Of a stretch of DNA of 64,000 bases, positions 26,296 to 35,414 are shown piece after piece; positions within the stretch are counted from its first letter, which is position 1; each line of letters starts with the position of its first letter. The notes under the pieces were generated by a model. That model was not told where the DNA came from. It worked only from the letters and a program-made list of their open reading frames with translations, and did not search any database. This DNA comes from Hymenobacter actinosclerus. Its GTDB lineage: Bacteria; Bacteroidota; Bacteroidia; Cytophagales; Hymenobacteraceae. Made by a program: the position numbers and the translations under genes. The stretch spans positions 1,054,001 to 1,118,000 of the forward strand of contig NZ_FOHS01000002.1 of the NCBI RefSeq assembly GCF_900111515.1, written 5' to 3'.

Positions 26296-28053
26296 TTGAC
26301 GTTTTCTGAATTCAACCTCCACGACGATTTGCTGGCCGGCGTCGACGCCATGAACTACCAGCAGGCCACCCCGATTCAGGAGCAGGCCATCCCTAAAATC
26401 CTGGAAGGCAAAGACCTGATTGCCTGCGCCCAGACCGGCACCGGCAAAACCGCCGCCTACCTGCTGCCGCTGCTCGACAAGATTTCGCACGCCAAGCACG
26501 GCACCACCTCCACGCTCGTGCTGGTGCCCACCCGCGAGCTGGCCACCCAGATTGATGAGCAGGTAACGGGCTTTGGCTACTTCGTGGAAGCCAGCTCGAT
26601 TGCCATTTACGGCGGCGGCAAAAGCGAGGGCTGGGAGCAGCAGAAGCGCGCCCTCACCTCGGGGGCCGATATTATCGTGGCCACGCCCGGCCGCCTGATT
26701 GCCCACATGCAGATGGGCTACGTGAAGTTCGAGGACCTGAAGTACCTGGTGCTCGACGAGGCCGACAAGATGATGGACATGGGCTTCTCCGATGACATCC
26801 TCAACATCGTGCGCCAGCTGCCCAAGGTGCGCCAGACGCTGCTGTTCTCGGCCACCATGCCCACCAAAATCCGCGACTTCTCGAAGCAATTGCTCCAGGA
26901 CCCCGAAGAAATCCGGCTGGCCGTGAGCAAGCCCGCCGCCGGCATCGACCAGCAGTTTTATATGGCCTTCGACCGCCAGAAAATCTACCTGCTCGAACAC
27001 ATCATCAAAACCCAGGATGTGCAGAGCATGGTGCTGTTTACGAGCCAGAAAGCGGCCGTGAGCGGCATCGTGCGGGCCATCAACAAGCTCGGCTACGTGG
27101 CCCAGGGCATCAGCTCCGACCGCACCCAGGAGGAGCGCGAGCAGATCATGCGCGAGTTCAAGAACAAGCAGTTCCCGATTCTGGTGGCCACCGACGTGCT
27201 CAGCCGCGGCATCGACATCGACTCGCTGAGCCACGTGGTGAACTACGACATTCCGCGCGCCGCCGAAGACTACGTGCACCGCATCGGGCGCACGGCCCGC
27301 GCCGCCACCAAGGGCACGGCCATCACCTTCATCTCCGACCAGGACCAGGACCGGGTGGTGAAGATTGAGAAGCTCATTGAGCGCGAAATCGAGAAGCTCG
27401 ACATCACCGAGTGTCTGGGCCTGGGCCCGGCGCCCGAGTTCGACCCCAAGCGTTTCAGTGGCCTGGGCGGCAAAATAGGCGGCCGCCCCGAGCGCGGTGC
27501 CCGCAGCGGCGGCGCAGGTCGCACCGATGGCGGTGGCGGCCGTTCGGGCGGTGGGGGCCGCGAGGGGGGCCGCGAGGGGGGGCGCGACGGCGGCAACCGC
27601 CCCGACCGGCGCGGCGACAAGCCCGATGCCGACCAGCAGGCCCGGATTGCCCGCGCCCAGGCCAACCTGGCGGCCCTCGATGCCGGCCAGGCCCCGGCCC
27701 AGCCCTACCAACGCCCGCCCCGCGAAGACCGCGACGACCGGCCGCGCCGCGACAACGACCCCAACCGCCCCCGCCGGGCCCCGCGCCTGCCCCGCCCCGA
27801 AGGCCAGGTAACACCGCCCGGCGAGGGCCACCCCTCCGAAGGCTCGGCCGACGCCCCCGCCCGCCAGGCCCCGCGCCTGCCCCTGCCTGCCGATGCGCCC
27901 GGCGCCCACATCAGCGGCACCGAAAGCGAAGGTACCGAGGGCGAGAAGCGCCGCCGCAAGCGGGGCGGCCGCAACCGCAACGGCCGCGGTCCCCGCCCCG
28001 AAGGCGGCGATATGCCGGCCGCTGAAGGCCCGGCTGCTACCAGCGGCGAGTAA
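26296..28053 (+). CDS. DEAD-box RNA helicase with Arg/Gly-rich tail; TTG start
   Basis: A 585-residue ATP-dependent RNA helicase involved in RNA remodelling (ribosome assembly or RNA decay). The start is TTG at 26296: an in-frame TGA lies at 26290-26292 and the first ATG (26350) would remove the conserved upstream Phe (TFSEFNLHDDL) before the Q-motif TPIQEQAI. Motifs are AQTGTGKT (about 46-53), PTRELA, TPGRL, DEAD (154-157), SAT, and HRIGRTAR (about 328-335). The tail from residue 390 is low complexity with RGG-like repeats and acidic/basic alternation, typical of RNA-binding helicase tails in this phylum. A strong hairpin terminator follows. Confidence 0.95.
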   Translation: MTFSEFNLHDDLLAGVDAMNYQQATPIQEQAIPKILEGKDLIACAQTGTGKTAAYLLPLLDKISHAKHGTTSTLVLVPTRELATQIDEQVTGFGYFVEASSIAIYGGGKSEGWEQQKRALTSGADIIVATPGRLIAHMQMGYVKFEDLKYLVLDEADKMMDMGFSDDILNIVRQLPKVRQTLLFSATMPTKIRDFSKQLLQDPEEIRLAVSKPAAGIDQQFYMAFDRQKIYLLEHIIKTQDVQSMVLFTSQKAAVSGIVRAINKLGYVAQGISSDRTQEEREQIMREFKNKQFPILVATDVLSRGIDIDSLSHVVNYDIPRAAEDYVHRIGRTARAATKGTAITFISDQDQDRVVKIEKLIEREIEKLDITECLGLGPAPEFDPKRFSGLGGKIGGRPERGARSGGAGRTDGGGGRSGGGGREGGREGGRDGGNRPDRRGDKPDADQQARIARAQANLAALDAGQAPAQPYQRPPREDRDDRPRRDNDPNRPRRAPRLPRPEGQVTPPGEGHPSEGSADAPARQAPRLPLPADAPGAHISGTESEGTEGEKRRRKRGGRNRNGRGPRPEGGDMPAAEGPAATSGE

Positions 28054-28065
28054 GGTTCAGACAGG

Positions 28066-28117
28066 ACATTAAAAAGCCGCCGCTGCTTCGAAAGAAGTAG
28101 CGGCGGCTTTTTAATGT
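28066..28117. terminator. 24-bp bidirectional terminator hairpin
   Basis: A 24-bp perfect stem with loop GAAA runs from ACATTAAAAAGCCGC to GCGGCTTTTTAATGT. It separates the convergent helicase gene and the gene ending at 28135. Confidence 0.92.
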
Positions 28118-28134
28118 AAACTGCCACAGGGCAA

Positions 28135-28689
28135 TCAGAGGCTCTGGGGAAACACACTCAGTAACACTGCCACTAAGCAGATGGCCGGGTACAGCCAGGA
28201 GATTGTGCGCCGGAGGCGGTAGAGCTTACGCCCGAAGAACGGCAGGCTCATCAGGCATGCCAGCCAGAGCAGCGGCACCAGCAGCGGGAATGGGAAGAAA
28301 ACCAGGAAAAAGAACGTGCCGTCGCCGAAGATGCCGCTGTAGTTGGCGTTGTACGCTCGTTTCCAGAGCGGCACCAGCTTCTGCCGGGCCAGTTGCTGGT
28401 GCCACTCGGCTTCCGAGCTGAACCGCTGAACTTGCTCGCTGGCTTCGTTGATAATCAGATACCCCGATCTGGAGTCGGCAATGGTGTGCTGGCGGTAGAA
28501 GTAGAAGTGCTGAAATTCGACCACTGTGGTATCGAGGGTCATGGTAATCCAGCCGCCGGCCGAACCGTCGTGGTCGAGGCGGTGGCCATAGGGCGTTGAT
28601 TCCTGCCAGGCCGATAAGCCGCCCGCCGAGGCGTTACCGGTGCATATCCCCGTCAGCAGCCAAAACAGCAAAACGTAAAGGATTTTCAT
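28135..28689 (-). CDS. Hypothetical exported/membrane protein (184 aa)
   Basis: A 184-residue protein with N-terminal signal MKILYVLLFWLLTGICTGNASA and a short extracytoplasmic region (ESTPYGHRLDHDGSAGG, VVEFQHFYFYRQHTI), followed by two hydrophobic segments near residues 123-150 and 165-180 (LVFFPFPLLVPLLWLACL and LYPAICLVAVLLSV). It probably sits in the inner membrane with its N-terminal domain in the periplasm. I do not recognise the family. Its composition is moderately low in GC, as in the following genes. Confidence 0.75.
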   Translation of the reverse strand: MKILYVLLFWLLTGICTGNASAGGLSAWQESTPYGHRLDHDGSAGGWITMTLDTTVVEFQHFYFYRQHTIADSRSGYLIINEASEQVQRFSSEAEWHQQLARQKLVPLWKRAYNANYSGIFGDGTFFFLVFFPFPLLVPLLWLACLMSLPFFGRKLYRLRRTISWLYPAICLVAVLLSVFPQSL

Positions 28690-28820
28690 ACTGCGGGTTA
28701 CGGCATGTTCGGCATATTTGCTGGCTATCTATTTTACAGCAATTATTTTACATTTCGAATATTTAAAGCACCATAAAACAAGAAATTACTTGTCCTTTAT
28801 TCTACGCTATTCGGCAGATA

Positions 28821-29474
28821 TTATAACTGCTCCAGTATGATATTCGAGCTTTTATTCGTATCTATTTTCGCGCCGTAGAACTTTGCTTCCCTGTTTATCA
28901 GGCAGTCTATCCATGATTTCAGGATAGCCATATTCTCTCTGAGGAAATACCTGATTTTCCCGTATGAGGTTTTCGTTGCGTAGCCAGTTGCGTTTATTCC
29001 TTTCTGCCGGGCAATATACACAGCTCTGGGCAGGTGAAATCCCTGGGAAACGACGATGGCATTGTCAATCTCGAATATTTTACTGGCCCGCTCCATAGTC
29101 GAGTAGGTATCAAACCCGGCATAGTCTCCGTATATTTTATCTTGCGGGATGCCATTTCTAATGAGATAATTATTCATCACTGAAATCTCATCGTGTGACT
29201 TCGTGCTATTATCTCCCGAAAGCAATATTTTTTCTATGCGGCCGGCCTCAAAAAGTGCTAGCGCATCGTTCAGCCGGTACTTCAGGTAGCTACCGGGTTC
29301 GTTATTATTTTCAATGGCAGCGCCCAGGACGATGGCAAATGCTTTATTTTCTACCTGATCAATCTCCGTGAAAATAAACTTATCGACTGAGTGCCGCACA
29401 TAAACCGGAACCGCTACCATTGCGGCCAGCGCCAGCACCGCCAGCGAAAGCGTCTTTTTTTTGAGTGAAGTCAT
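28821..29474 (-). CDS. DUF218/SanA-YdcF-like membrane-anchored protein
   Basis: A 217-residue protein with an N-terminal anchor, MTSLKKKTLSLAVLALAAMVAVPVYV, and a DUF218 domain (residues about 50-200) containing AIVLGAAIENN, LKYRLNDALALFEAGRI, ILLSGDN, ERASKIFEIDNAIVVSQGFHLPRAV. SanA-type proteins act at the cell envelope (barrier or polysaccharide-related), with unclear chemistry. The ATG at 29474 is preferred over in-frame codons upstream, which give a non-hydrophobic head. AT-richer than the surroundings; 131 bases of AT-rich non-coding sequence precede the next gene at 28689. Likely horizontally acquired. Confidence 0.85.
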   Translation of the reverse strand: MTSLKKKTLSLAVLALAAMVAVPVYVRHSVDKFIFTEIDQVENKAFAIVLGAAIENNNEPGSYLKYRLNDALALFEAGRIEKILLSGDNSTKSHDEISVMNNYLIRNGIPQDKIYGDYAGFDTYSTMERASKIFEIDNAIVVSQGFHLPRAVYIARQKGINATGYATKTSYGKIRYFLRENMAILKSWIDCLINREAKFYGAKIDTNKSSNIILEQL

Positions 29475-29678
29475 GGCTTGGCTTGCGCCTTTGGTAGTGG
29501 AAATTCTCACCCAAAGCAAATATTCCAAATAATTTGATTTGACCTGGTTCTGCGGAATCTGCCGGCGGAAAGCTAGCCAATTACGTGCTTCTGCCACGCG
29601 GCGGCAGCCAGCCACCTGGCTCCGACTGCTTTTGGAAGCGGGCCTTAATGAGTAAAGCAGGAGCTGAGTGCAGTCGGC

Positions 29679-30110
29679 CTATTCCGCCAGCGCCCGGAGG
29701 CCTGCTTTGGCAATGCGCACATCCTCCGAGCCGTGCGCCCCGCCCACCCCGATGCCGCCCACCACCCGGCCGCCGACCACAATGGGCACGCCGCCGGCCA
29801 TCAGGAGCATGTTTTCGTCGAGGTAGCGCACGTCTTCGGGAATGCTGCCGTCCATGATGCCGCGGGCAATGTCGGCCGTTTCGCGCTTTTGCGAGTTGGC
29901 GGTATAGGCTTTTTTGTAGCTCGCCCGCAGCGTATGCACGCCCGCCTGGTGGTCGCGCAGCACGGCCAGCGTCTGACCCGAGCGGTCGACTACCGTGATA
30001 GAAACGGCGTGGCCGCCCTTCTCGGCCTCGGCGTGAGCGGCCTGCACCATCGCCAGGGCCGCTTCGGCCGTCAGCACGGGTTCGGAAGGAAGTACGGGGC
30101 GGATGGTCAT
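29679..30110 (-). CDS. GlcG/HbpS family heme-binding-like protein
   Basis: A 143-residue protein of the HbpS/GlcG family, small proteins that bind heme or cobalamin-like ligands and occur in glycolate and redox contexts. The fold signature is [17 protein letters not shown] near residue 13, [36 protein letters not shown] and the C-terminal [19 protein letters not shown]. No signal peptide is seen, so it is cytoplasmic here. It lies 45 bases upstream of the ClC gene end on the same strand; no functional link is evident. Confidence 0.88.
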   Translation of the reverse strand: MTIRPVLPSEPVLTAEAALAMVQAAHAEAEKGGHAVSITVVDRSGQTLAVLRDHQAGVHTLRASYKKAYTANSQKRETADIARGIMDGSIPEDVRYLDENMLLMAGGVPIVVGGRVVGGIGVGGAHGSEDVRIAKAGLRALAE

Positions 30111-30155
30111 TGCAGGGAAGAATACAGCGTGGCGGCGGCTGGAACTCGGGGCGGC

Positions 30156-31442
30156 TTACTCAGCCTGCGCTTTCAGGGTCAGGAAGTTGTCGTAGGTGTA
30201 CACGTTGTAGGGCAGCATCTTTTTGGCACACAGGTAGGATATCATGCTGCCCAGCAGCATCGGAAAGAAGAGAGCGTAGCCATTTGGGGCCAGATTGCAC
30301 ACCAGAATAAGGGCCGTGAAAGGGGCGTACAGGGCCGCCGACAGCGTGGTGGCCGCCCCCAGCATGGCGAAGTTCAGCAGCACCAGATCGGTGCCGAAAA
30401 AGCGGTTGCATACGGCCGCGAAGGCCAGGCCCAGAAAGGCGCCGGCCACGATGCTCGGAGCAAATACGCCTCCGTCTCCGCCGGCGCCCAGCGTGAGCGA
30501 GGCCGCCAGCGGCTTCAGCACCACCAACAACAGCAGCAGCCCCACGGAAAGCGGCTGAAATTCGACAGCCTCCTTCAGAATCGACTTCAGGCCGTGGTAA
30601 CTGTCGCCGTAGAGCGTGGGAAAGTACAGAATAAGAATTCCGATAATGAGGGCTCCGGTGTTAACCCGAATAAAATTATTATCTATTTTAGCAAAAACTG
30701 TTTTTATTTTAATAACCAACGCCGTGAAATAAACTGCCAGCACGCTGGCTAATAAGCTCAGAACCACAAAAAACGGCACCGCCTGCCAGTTCCAGCCGCT
30801 GATGACAAAAGGCAGCAGGGAATGATTATCGAAGGAATAAATAAATATCCAGGCAGCCAGAGCCGCCACCGTGCAGCTAATCAGCACCGTTTTTCTCAGC
30901 CCTTTTGCAATTACCTCCAGCGCAAAAAGCCAACCGGCCAGCGGGCTATTGAAAAGCACGGCCACGCCCGCAACCACCCCGGCACAAATCAGCTCCCTTT
31001 TGTACTGCCGGGCCGAAAATTCCCGCTCGTAGGTGGCATTACCAATGGTGGCGCTGGCTACCACCGTAGAAACTTCTATGCCAGTCGAGCCGCCGAAGAT
31101 GACGGTCAGGAAGCCGTTTAGGTAGTGCGAAGGAATTTTAAAGAACGGCAGGTGCTCCTTTCGCTGATCCAGCGTTTTATAAATTTCCGTGATACCCTTG
31201 TTTTTTCTATTTTGAAAAAGGTATTTCCGCAAAAAATAAATGGCGGTGATTCCGATAGTAGGCAGCAGCACTACTGCAAACCGATAGCCACCGGCCACTT
31301 CGGCTATTTTTTCTTCGAAATGTTCGGTAAGATTTTTCAGCGAGTAGGCCAGCAGGGCGCTGCACAAGGCTACGAACAAGGCCGTTAGAATAAGCTTGGC
31401 GTAGTTTTGGGTTATTATTATCTCTCTTCGTTTAAACGGCAT
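30156..31442 (-). CDS. ClC-type chloride channel/antiporter
   Basis: A 428-residue membrane protein of the ClC family (chloride channels and chloride/proton exchangers). The ATG at 31442 (MPFKRREIIITQNYAKLIL) is preferred over an in-frame start 63 bases upstream. About eleven hydrophobic segments are visible. The filter region has GGSTGIEVSTVVASA, where the Glu in GIE is the probable gating residue in place of the GREGP motif, and GGVFAPSIVAGAFLG supplies the second filter motif. The N-terminal half is notably AT-richer than the C-terminal half. A role in pH or ion balance is inferred from the family. Confidence 0.9.
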   Translation of the reverse strand: MPFKRREIIITQNYAKLILTALFVALCSALLAYSLKNLTEHFEEKIAEVAGGYRFAVVLLPTIGITAIYFLRKYLFQNRKNKGITEIYKTLDQRKEHLPFFKIPSHYLNGFLTVIFGGSTGIEVSTVVASATIGNATYEREFSARQYKRELICAGVVAGVAVLFNSPLAGWLFALEVIAKGLRKTVLISCTVAALAAWIFIYSFDNHSLLPFVISGWNWQAVPFFVVLSLLASVLAVYFTALVIKIKTVFAKIDNNFIRVNTGALIIGILILYFPTLYGDSYHGLKSILKEAVEFQPLSVGLLLLLVVLKPLAASLTLGAGGDGGVFAPSIVAGAFLGLAFAAVCNRFFGTDLVLLNFAMLGAATTLSAALYAPFTALILVCNLAPNGYALFFPMLLGSMISYLCAKKMLPYNVYTYDNFLTLKAQAE

Positions 31443-31855
31443 TATCCGGGAGCGTAAAAAGAATACAAGAAAGTCAGACGAACCTGCTTTCGCCAGGCAA
31501 AACAACTTGCCACCGACGGTTTGGTTTGGGGCCGGGGCAACCGGACGGGTAGTGCCGCCGGCGCCGTGGCGGCCGGCGCAAAGATACGCCGGGCGCTCCT
31601 GCTGCTACGGCCCGCAGGCCACTGCCGGCTGCCGCGCGGCAGCAATGGAAGCCCAAAACAACCGCCATCAACGCCCCCCGAGCAGGTTATGGGCCGGCTA
31701 ATAGGCGGGTCGTTTACCTGGCCGTTGGGCCTGCCAGCCGGCCTTTCGGCAGCCAGCCCGTACTTTACGGCCTGGTTCTTCCCTGTTCTACGCCTTTCTT
31801 AATCCTCCCCTTCCGCCCTGGCTCCGGCAATGGACCGGGGGGGCAGTCCGCTACC
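31443..31855. other. 413-base gene-free divergent region
   Basis: Between the divergent clc and ackA genes there is no supportable gene. It contains the minus-strand -7 element at 31579-31586 and several G+C-rich inverted stretches (for example GGCGCCGTGGCGGCCGGCGC) with no repeat-family match. The upstream flank of ackA shows no good -7 element. Confidence 0.6.
31579..31586 (-). promoter_or_regulatory. Perfect -7 element TATCTTTG on minus strand
   Basis: Read on the minus strand this is TATCTTTG, a full match to TAnnTTTG. It would give the ClC message a 5' leader of about 130 bases. Confidence 0.45.
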
Positions 31856-33058
31856 ATGCACATCTTCGTCATCAATTCGGGCAGCAGCTCGCTTAAGTAC
31901 CAGTTGTTTCAGTGGCCCCACGAGCAGCCGCTGTGCCGGGGCCTCATCGAGCGCATCGGCCAGGCCGAGGGCCAGCTTACGCACTCGGCCCTGGGCCCCG
32001 ATGGCCAGGAGCGCACCCTTACCCGCACCGAACCCATTGCCGACCACCGGGCCGGGTTGCAGCAGGCGCTGGATTTGCTAATGGACCCCGAAATTGGCGT
32101 CATTCAGAGCCCCAATGAGGTGGCCGTGGTGGGGCACCGGGCAGTGCACGGGGGCGAGGAGTTCCGGGAGCCCACGCTGGTTACGGCGGCCGTGAAGGCC
32201 AAAATCAGGGAGCTGTTTGCGCTGGCCCCGCTGCACAACCCGGCCAACCTGCTGGGCATGGAGGTAGCCGAGCAGCTGTTCCCGCAGGCCCGGCAGGTGG
32301 CGGTGTTCGACACGGCGTTCCACAGCACGCTGCCGCCCCGCGCCTACCGCTTTGCGCTGCCCGAGCGCCTGTACACCGAGCACGGGCTGCGCGCCTACGG
32401 TTTCCACGGCACCAGCCACAAGTTTGTGTGCGACGAGGCCCGCCGCCACCTGGGCCGGCCCGAGGCCCGCGTGATAACCGTGCATCTGGGCAACGGCTGT
32501 AGCATGGCCGCCACCGAGGCCGGCCGCTCAGTGGATACCAGCATGGGCTTTGGTCCGATGAACGGGCTGGTGATGGGCACCCGCGCCGGCGACACCGACC
32601 AGGCCGTTATCTTCCACCTGGTAGAGCAGCTGGGCTACTCGCTGGCGCAGGTGAAGGAGCTGCTGAACAAGGAAAGCGGCATGCTGGGCCTCACCGGCCA
32701 CACCGACATGCGCGACGTAACCCGCCAGCTCGAAGCCGGCGACGCCCGCGCCCGGCTGGCCTACGACCTCTACGCCTACCGCATCAAAAAGTATCTGGGC
32801 GCCTTCCTGGCCGCCCTCAACGGGGCCGAGGCCATCGTCTTCACGGGCGGCGTGGGCGAAAACGACGCCCGCGTCCGCCGCCTGGCCTGCGAGAACCTCG
32901 ACTTCCTGGGCATCCGGCTCGATGAGGAGCAGAACCAGCGCCGCGCCCCCGGCCTGCGCGACCTCTCGGCCCCCGGCGCCCGCGTGCCGGTGCTCGTCAT
33001 CCCGACCAACGAGGAATTGGAAATTGCCCGGCAGTGCGCGGGGTTAGTTGGCTGTTAG
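31856..33058 (+). CDS. ackA: Acetate kinase
   Basis: A 400-residue enzyme that interconverts acetyl-phosphate and acetate with ATP. Family motifs are VINSGSSSLKYQLF at the start, GHRAVHGG, FDTAFH, YGFHGTSH, VHLGNGCSMAA, TGGVGEND and a C-terminal IPTNEE. Length is normal. The start ATG lies in GCTACCATG with no obvious Shine-Dalgarno. No pta gene is nearby. The last residues (LVGC) and the TAG stop are read from the TTGGCTGTTAGCTA repeat, so the native C-terminus may have been replaced. Confidence 0.96.
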   Translation: MHIFVINSGSSSLKYQLFQWPHEQPLCRGLIERIGQAEGQLTHSALGPDGQERTLTRTEPIADHRAGLQQALDLLMDPEIGVIQSPNEVAVVGHRAVHGGEEFREPTLVTAAVKAKIRELFALAPLHNPANLLGMEVAEQLFPQARQVAVFDTAFHSTLPPRAYRFALPERLYTEHGLRAYGFHGTSHKFVCDEARRHLGRPEARVITVHLGNGCSMAATEAGRSVDTSMGFGPMNGLVMGTRAGDTDQAVIFHLVEQLGYSLAQVKELLNKESGMLGLTGHTDMRDVTRQLEAGDARARLAYDLYAYRIKKYLGAFLAALNGAEAIVFTGGVGENDARVRRLACENLDFLGIRLDEEQNQRRAPGLRDLSAPGARVPVLVIPTNEELEIARQCAGLVGC

Positions 33059-33315
33059 CTATTGGCTGTTAGCTTTTCCGTGCTGACACCTGCCGGGTGC
33101 TTTACATTCTTCCAATCGTGCGAATTTTTCCGGCGCAAACGTGTCAGCCAGCCGCCCGAAGAAGCTGTATCTTCGCACAATCCCGGCTTCACGTTGAAGT
33201 TGGGCTGCTTTCACTGCCTGAGTAGGCGCCCGTAAACATGGCGCCGCTGCTCCTGAAGTAAACGACTGGTATTCAAACCAAAAGCTAACAGCTGTCCGCT
33301 ACCAGCTAACAGCTC
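33048..33315. repeat. Widely spaced inverted GGCTGTTAGC / GCTAACAGC arrays
   Basis: On the left a 14-base unit, TTGGCTGTTAGCTA, is present twice in tandem (33048-33077). On the right GCTAACAGC occurs in 33283-33315 in the opposite orientation. The intervening 200 bases hold a promoter-like TATCTTCG (33168-33175) and inverted pairs GCTGACAC/GTGTCAGC and GTGCGAA/TTCGCAC. The ackA stop codon lies within the first left unit, and the right array ends 21 bases before the VWA gene start. Confidence 0.75.
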
Positions 33316-33336
33316 ATCACTCAATTATATCGGTTC

Positions 33337-35409
33337 TTGCTGTTATCTGCTTCTCCCTGGTTGATTGGACTGTGCCTGCTGGTGGGCGTAGGCTACGCGG
33401 CCCTGCTCTACTCGGCCAAAGCGCCCTGGAGCCGGGCCGTGAACTACGCGCTGGCGGCCGTGCGCTTCGCCGTCGTGAGCTTCCTGTGCTTTCTGCTGCT
33501 CTCGCCCTTCCTTAAATCGACGACCACCAGCACCGAAAAACCCACCGTAGTACTGGCCCTCGACAACTCGCAGTCGGTGGCGCTGTTTACGCCGCCGCCG
33601 GTGCTCCAACAGGCCACTGCGGGCCTCACGCGGCTGGCCGAAACGCTGCGCCAGAAGGGCTTTACCGTGGAAACCCGCACGCTGGCGGCCACCCGTGCCG
33701 CCCGGCCCGATTCGGTGCGGTTTGGCGCTCCGGCCACCGACCTCGACGGGCTGCTGGCCGGCATCGGCGAAACCATGCAGGGCCGCAATCTGGCGGGCGT
33801 GGTGCTGCTCTCCGATGGCCTCGTGAACCAGGGCCAGGCCCCCGAGTTTGCCGACTACCGCTTCCCGCTCTACGCCGTAGGCGTGGGCGACACCATTCCG
33901 AAGAAAGATTTGAGCCTGCCCGCCCTGAGCTACAACCGGGTGGCGTTCAGCGGCAACCAGTTCCCGCTGGAAGCTGAGCTGGCCTACGACGGCTACGCGG
34001 CCGGCACCACGGCCACGGTGCAGCTGCGCGAAAACGGCCGGGTGCTGCAAACCAAGCGCGTAGCTCTGCCGGCCGGGCAGCGGCGCGTGAAAACCACGTT
34101 TCTGCTGACGGCCACCGGCACCGGCAAGCGGCGCTACGAGGTGCGCGCCGAGCCGCTGCCGGGCGAGTTTACCCTGCTCAACAATGCCAAATTCGCCTAC
34201 CTCGACGTGGTGAAGGGCAAGCTGCGGGTGCTGCTGGCCGGGGCCGCCCCCCACCCCGACCTCAAGGCCCTGCGCGCCGCCATCCAGCAGAACAACAACT
34301 TCGACCTGATAACTTACCTGCCCGGCATCAGCCCGCTAAAAAACCAGGATTTCGATGTGGCCATTCTGCACCAGCTGCCGGCCCGCTCGGGCGTGGGCGC
34401 CGAGGTGCTGGCCCAGGTGGCCGCCCGCCGCGCGCCGGCCCTGTACGTGCTTGGGGCGCAGTCCGATTTTGGGGCCTACAACCGCCTGGGCACCGGCCTG
34501 ACGGTGCAGCCCCGCGGCTCCCAGACCGATGATGTAACGCCGGTACCCAACCCCGGTTTCAGTCGGTTTACCTTTGAAGAGGACGCGCTACGGCGGTTTT
34601 CGGAGTACCCGCCGGTGCCCGTGCCGTTTGGCGAGGCCCGGCTGAGCGGCGGGGCCGAGGCGGCGCTGTGGCAGCAGGTGGGCCGGGTGGCCACCCAGAA
34701 GCCGCTGCTGGTGTTCGGCGGGACGCCCGCCCGGCGCCAGGCCACGCTGCTCACTGAAGGCAGCTGGCAGTGGCGCCTGCAGGAAGCCGTGGAGCACGAC
34801 GACCGGCCCGAGGCCTACGACCGACTGGTGCTCCGCACGCTCCAGCTGCTCACCCAGAACGCCAACCGCAAGCGCCTCGACGTGTACCCCACCCAGGACG
34901 CCTTCAACTCCTCCGACGACGTGACGTTCGGGGCCGAAACCTACAACGCCATTTTCGAGCGCACCTACGGCGAGCCCGTGACCCTCACGCTCACCGACGA
35001 GCAGCAGAAAACCCGCACTTTCACCTTCGCCCCTACTCCTGATGGCGCGCCGGTGCATCTGGGCGAGCTGCCGGCCGGCCTCTACCGCTACCAGGCCCGC
35101 GCCACGCTCGGCGGCCAGGCCCAGCAGGATGCCGGCGAAGTGCTGGTGCAGGAGCAGCAGCTCGAAGCCCTGCAAAGTCGCGCCGACCACAACCTGCTGG
35201 CCCAGCTGGCCCGCCGCGGCGGCCAGCGCCTGTACTTCCCCGCCCAACTCGACCAGCTAACCCAGGACATCGAAAAGGCCGGCTACAAGCCCGTTATTTA
35301 CGAGCAGGAAGACCTCAAAGACCTCATCAACCTGAAATGGCTGTTCTTCCTGCTGCTGACCTTAGTGACGGCAGAATGGGCCACCCGCAAATACTCCGGC
35401 GGAGTTTGA
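33337..35409 (+). CDS. VWA-fold membrane protein, Cytophagales type
   Basis: A 690-residue membrane protein. The start is TTG at 33337; an in-frame stop (TAA at 33307) lies upstream and no in-frame ATG or GTG occurs before it. Two N-terminal hydrophobic segments (WLIGLCLLVGVGYAALLY, VVSFLCFLLLSPFL) precede a von Willebrand A-like domain with VVLALDNSQSV (the DxSxS metal site, Asp-Asn-Ser-Gln-Ser), VVLLSDGLVNQGQ. The middle contains beta domains, and a C-terminal anchor (LKWLFFLLLTLVTAEW) follows. Members occur with BatA-like operons, but none is adjacent here. Function unknown. Confidence 0.85.
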   Translation: MLLSASPWLIGLCLLVGVGYAALLYSAKAPWSRAVNYALAAVRFAVVSFLCFLLLSPFLKSTTTSTEKPTVVLALDNSQSVALFTPPPVLQQATAGLTRLAETLRQKGFTVETRTLAATRAARPDSVRFGAPATDLDGLLAGIGETMQGRNLAGVVLLSDGLVNQGQAPEFADYRFPLYAVGVGDTIPKKDLSLPALSYNRVAFSGNQFPLEAELAYDGYAAGTTATVQLRENGRVLQTKRVALPAGQRRVKTTFLLTATGTGKRRYEVRAEPLPGEFTLLNNAKFAYLDVVKGKLRVLLAGAAPHPDLKALRAAIQQNNNFDLITYLPGISPLKNQDFDVAILHQLPARSGVGAEVLAQVAARRAPALYVLGAQSDFGAYNRLGTGLTVQPRGSQTDDVTPVPNPGFSRFTFEEDALRRFSEYPPVPVPFGEARLSGGAEAALWQQVGRVATQKPLLVFGGTPARRQATLLTEGSWQWRLQEAVEHDDRPEAYDRLVLRTLQLLTQNANRKRLDVYPTQDAFNSSDDVTFGAETYNAIFERTYGEPVTLTLTDEQQKTRTFTFAPTPDGAPVHLGELPAGLYRYQARATLGGQAQQDAGEVLVQEQQLEALQSRADHNLLAQLARRGGQRLYFPAQLDQLTQDIEKAGYKPVIYEQEDLKDLINLKWLFFLLLTLVTAEWATRKYSGGV

Positions 35410-35414
35410 TTCAG

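Noticed and set aside
33078-33279. 6S, SRP or tmRNA gene in the region before the VWA gene
   Set aside because: No diagnostic conserved sequence of those RNAs could be recognised; only generic pairings.
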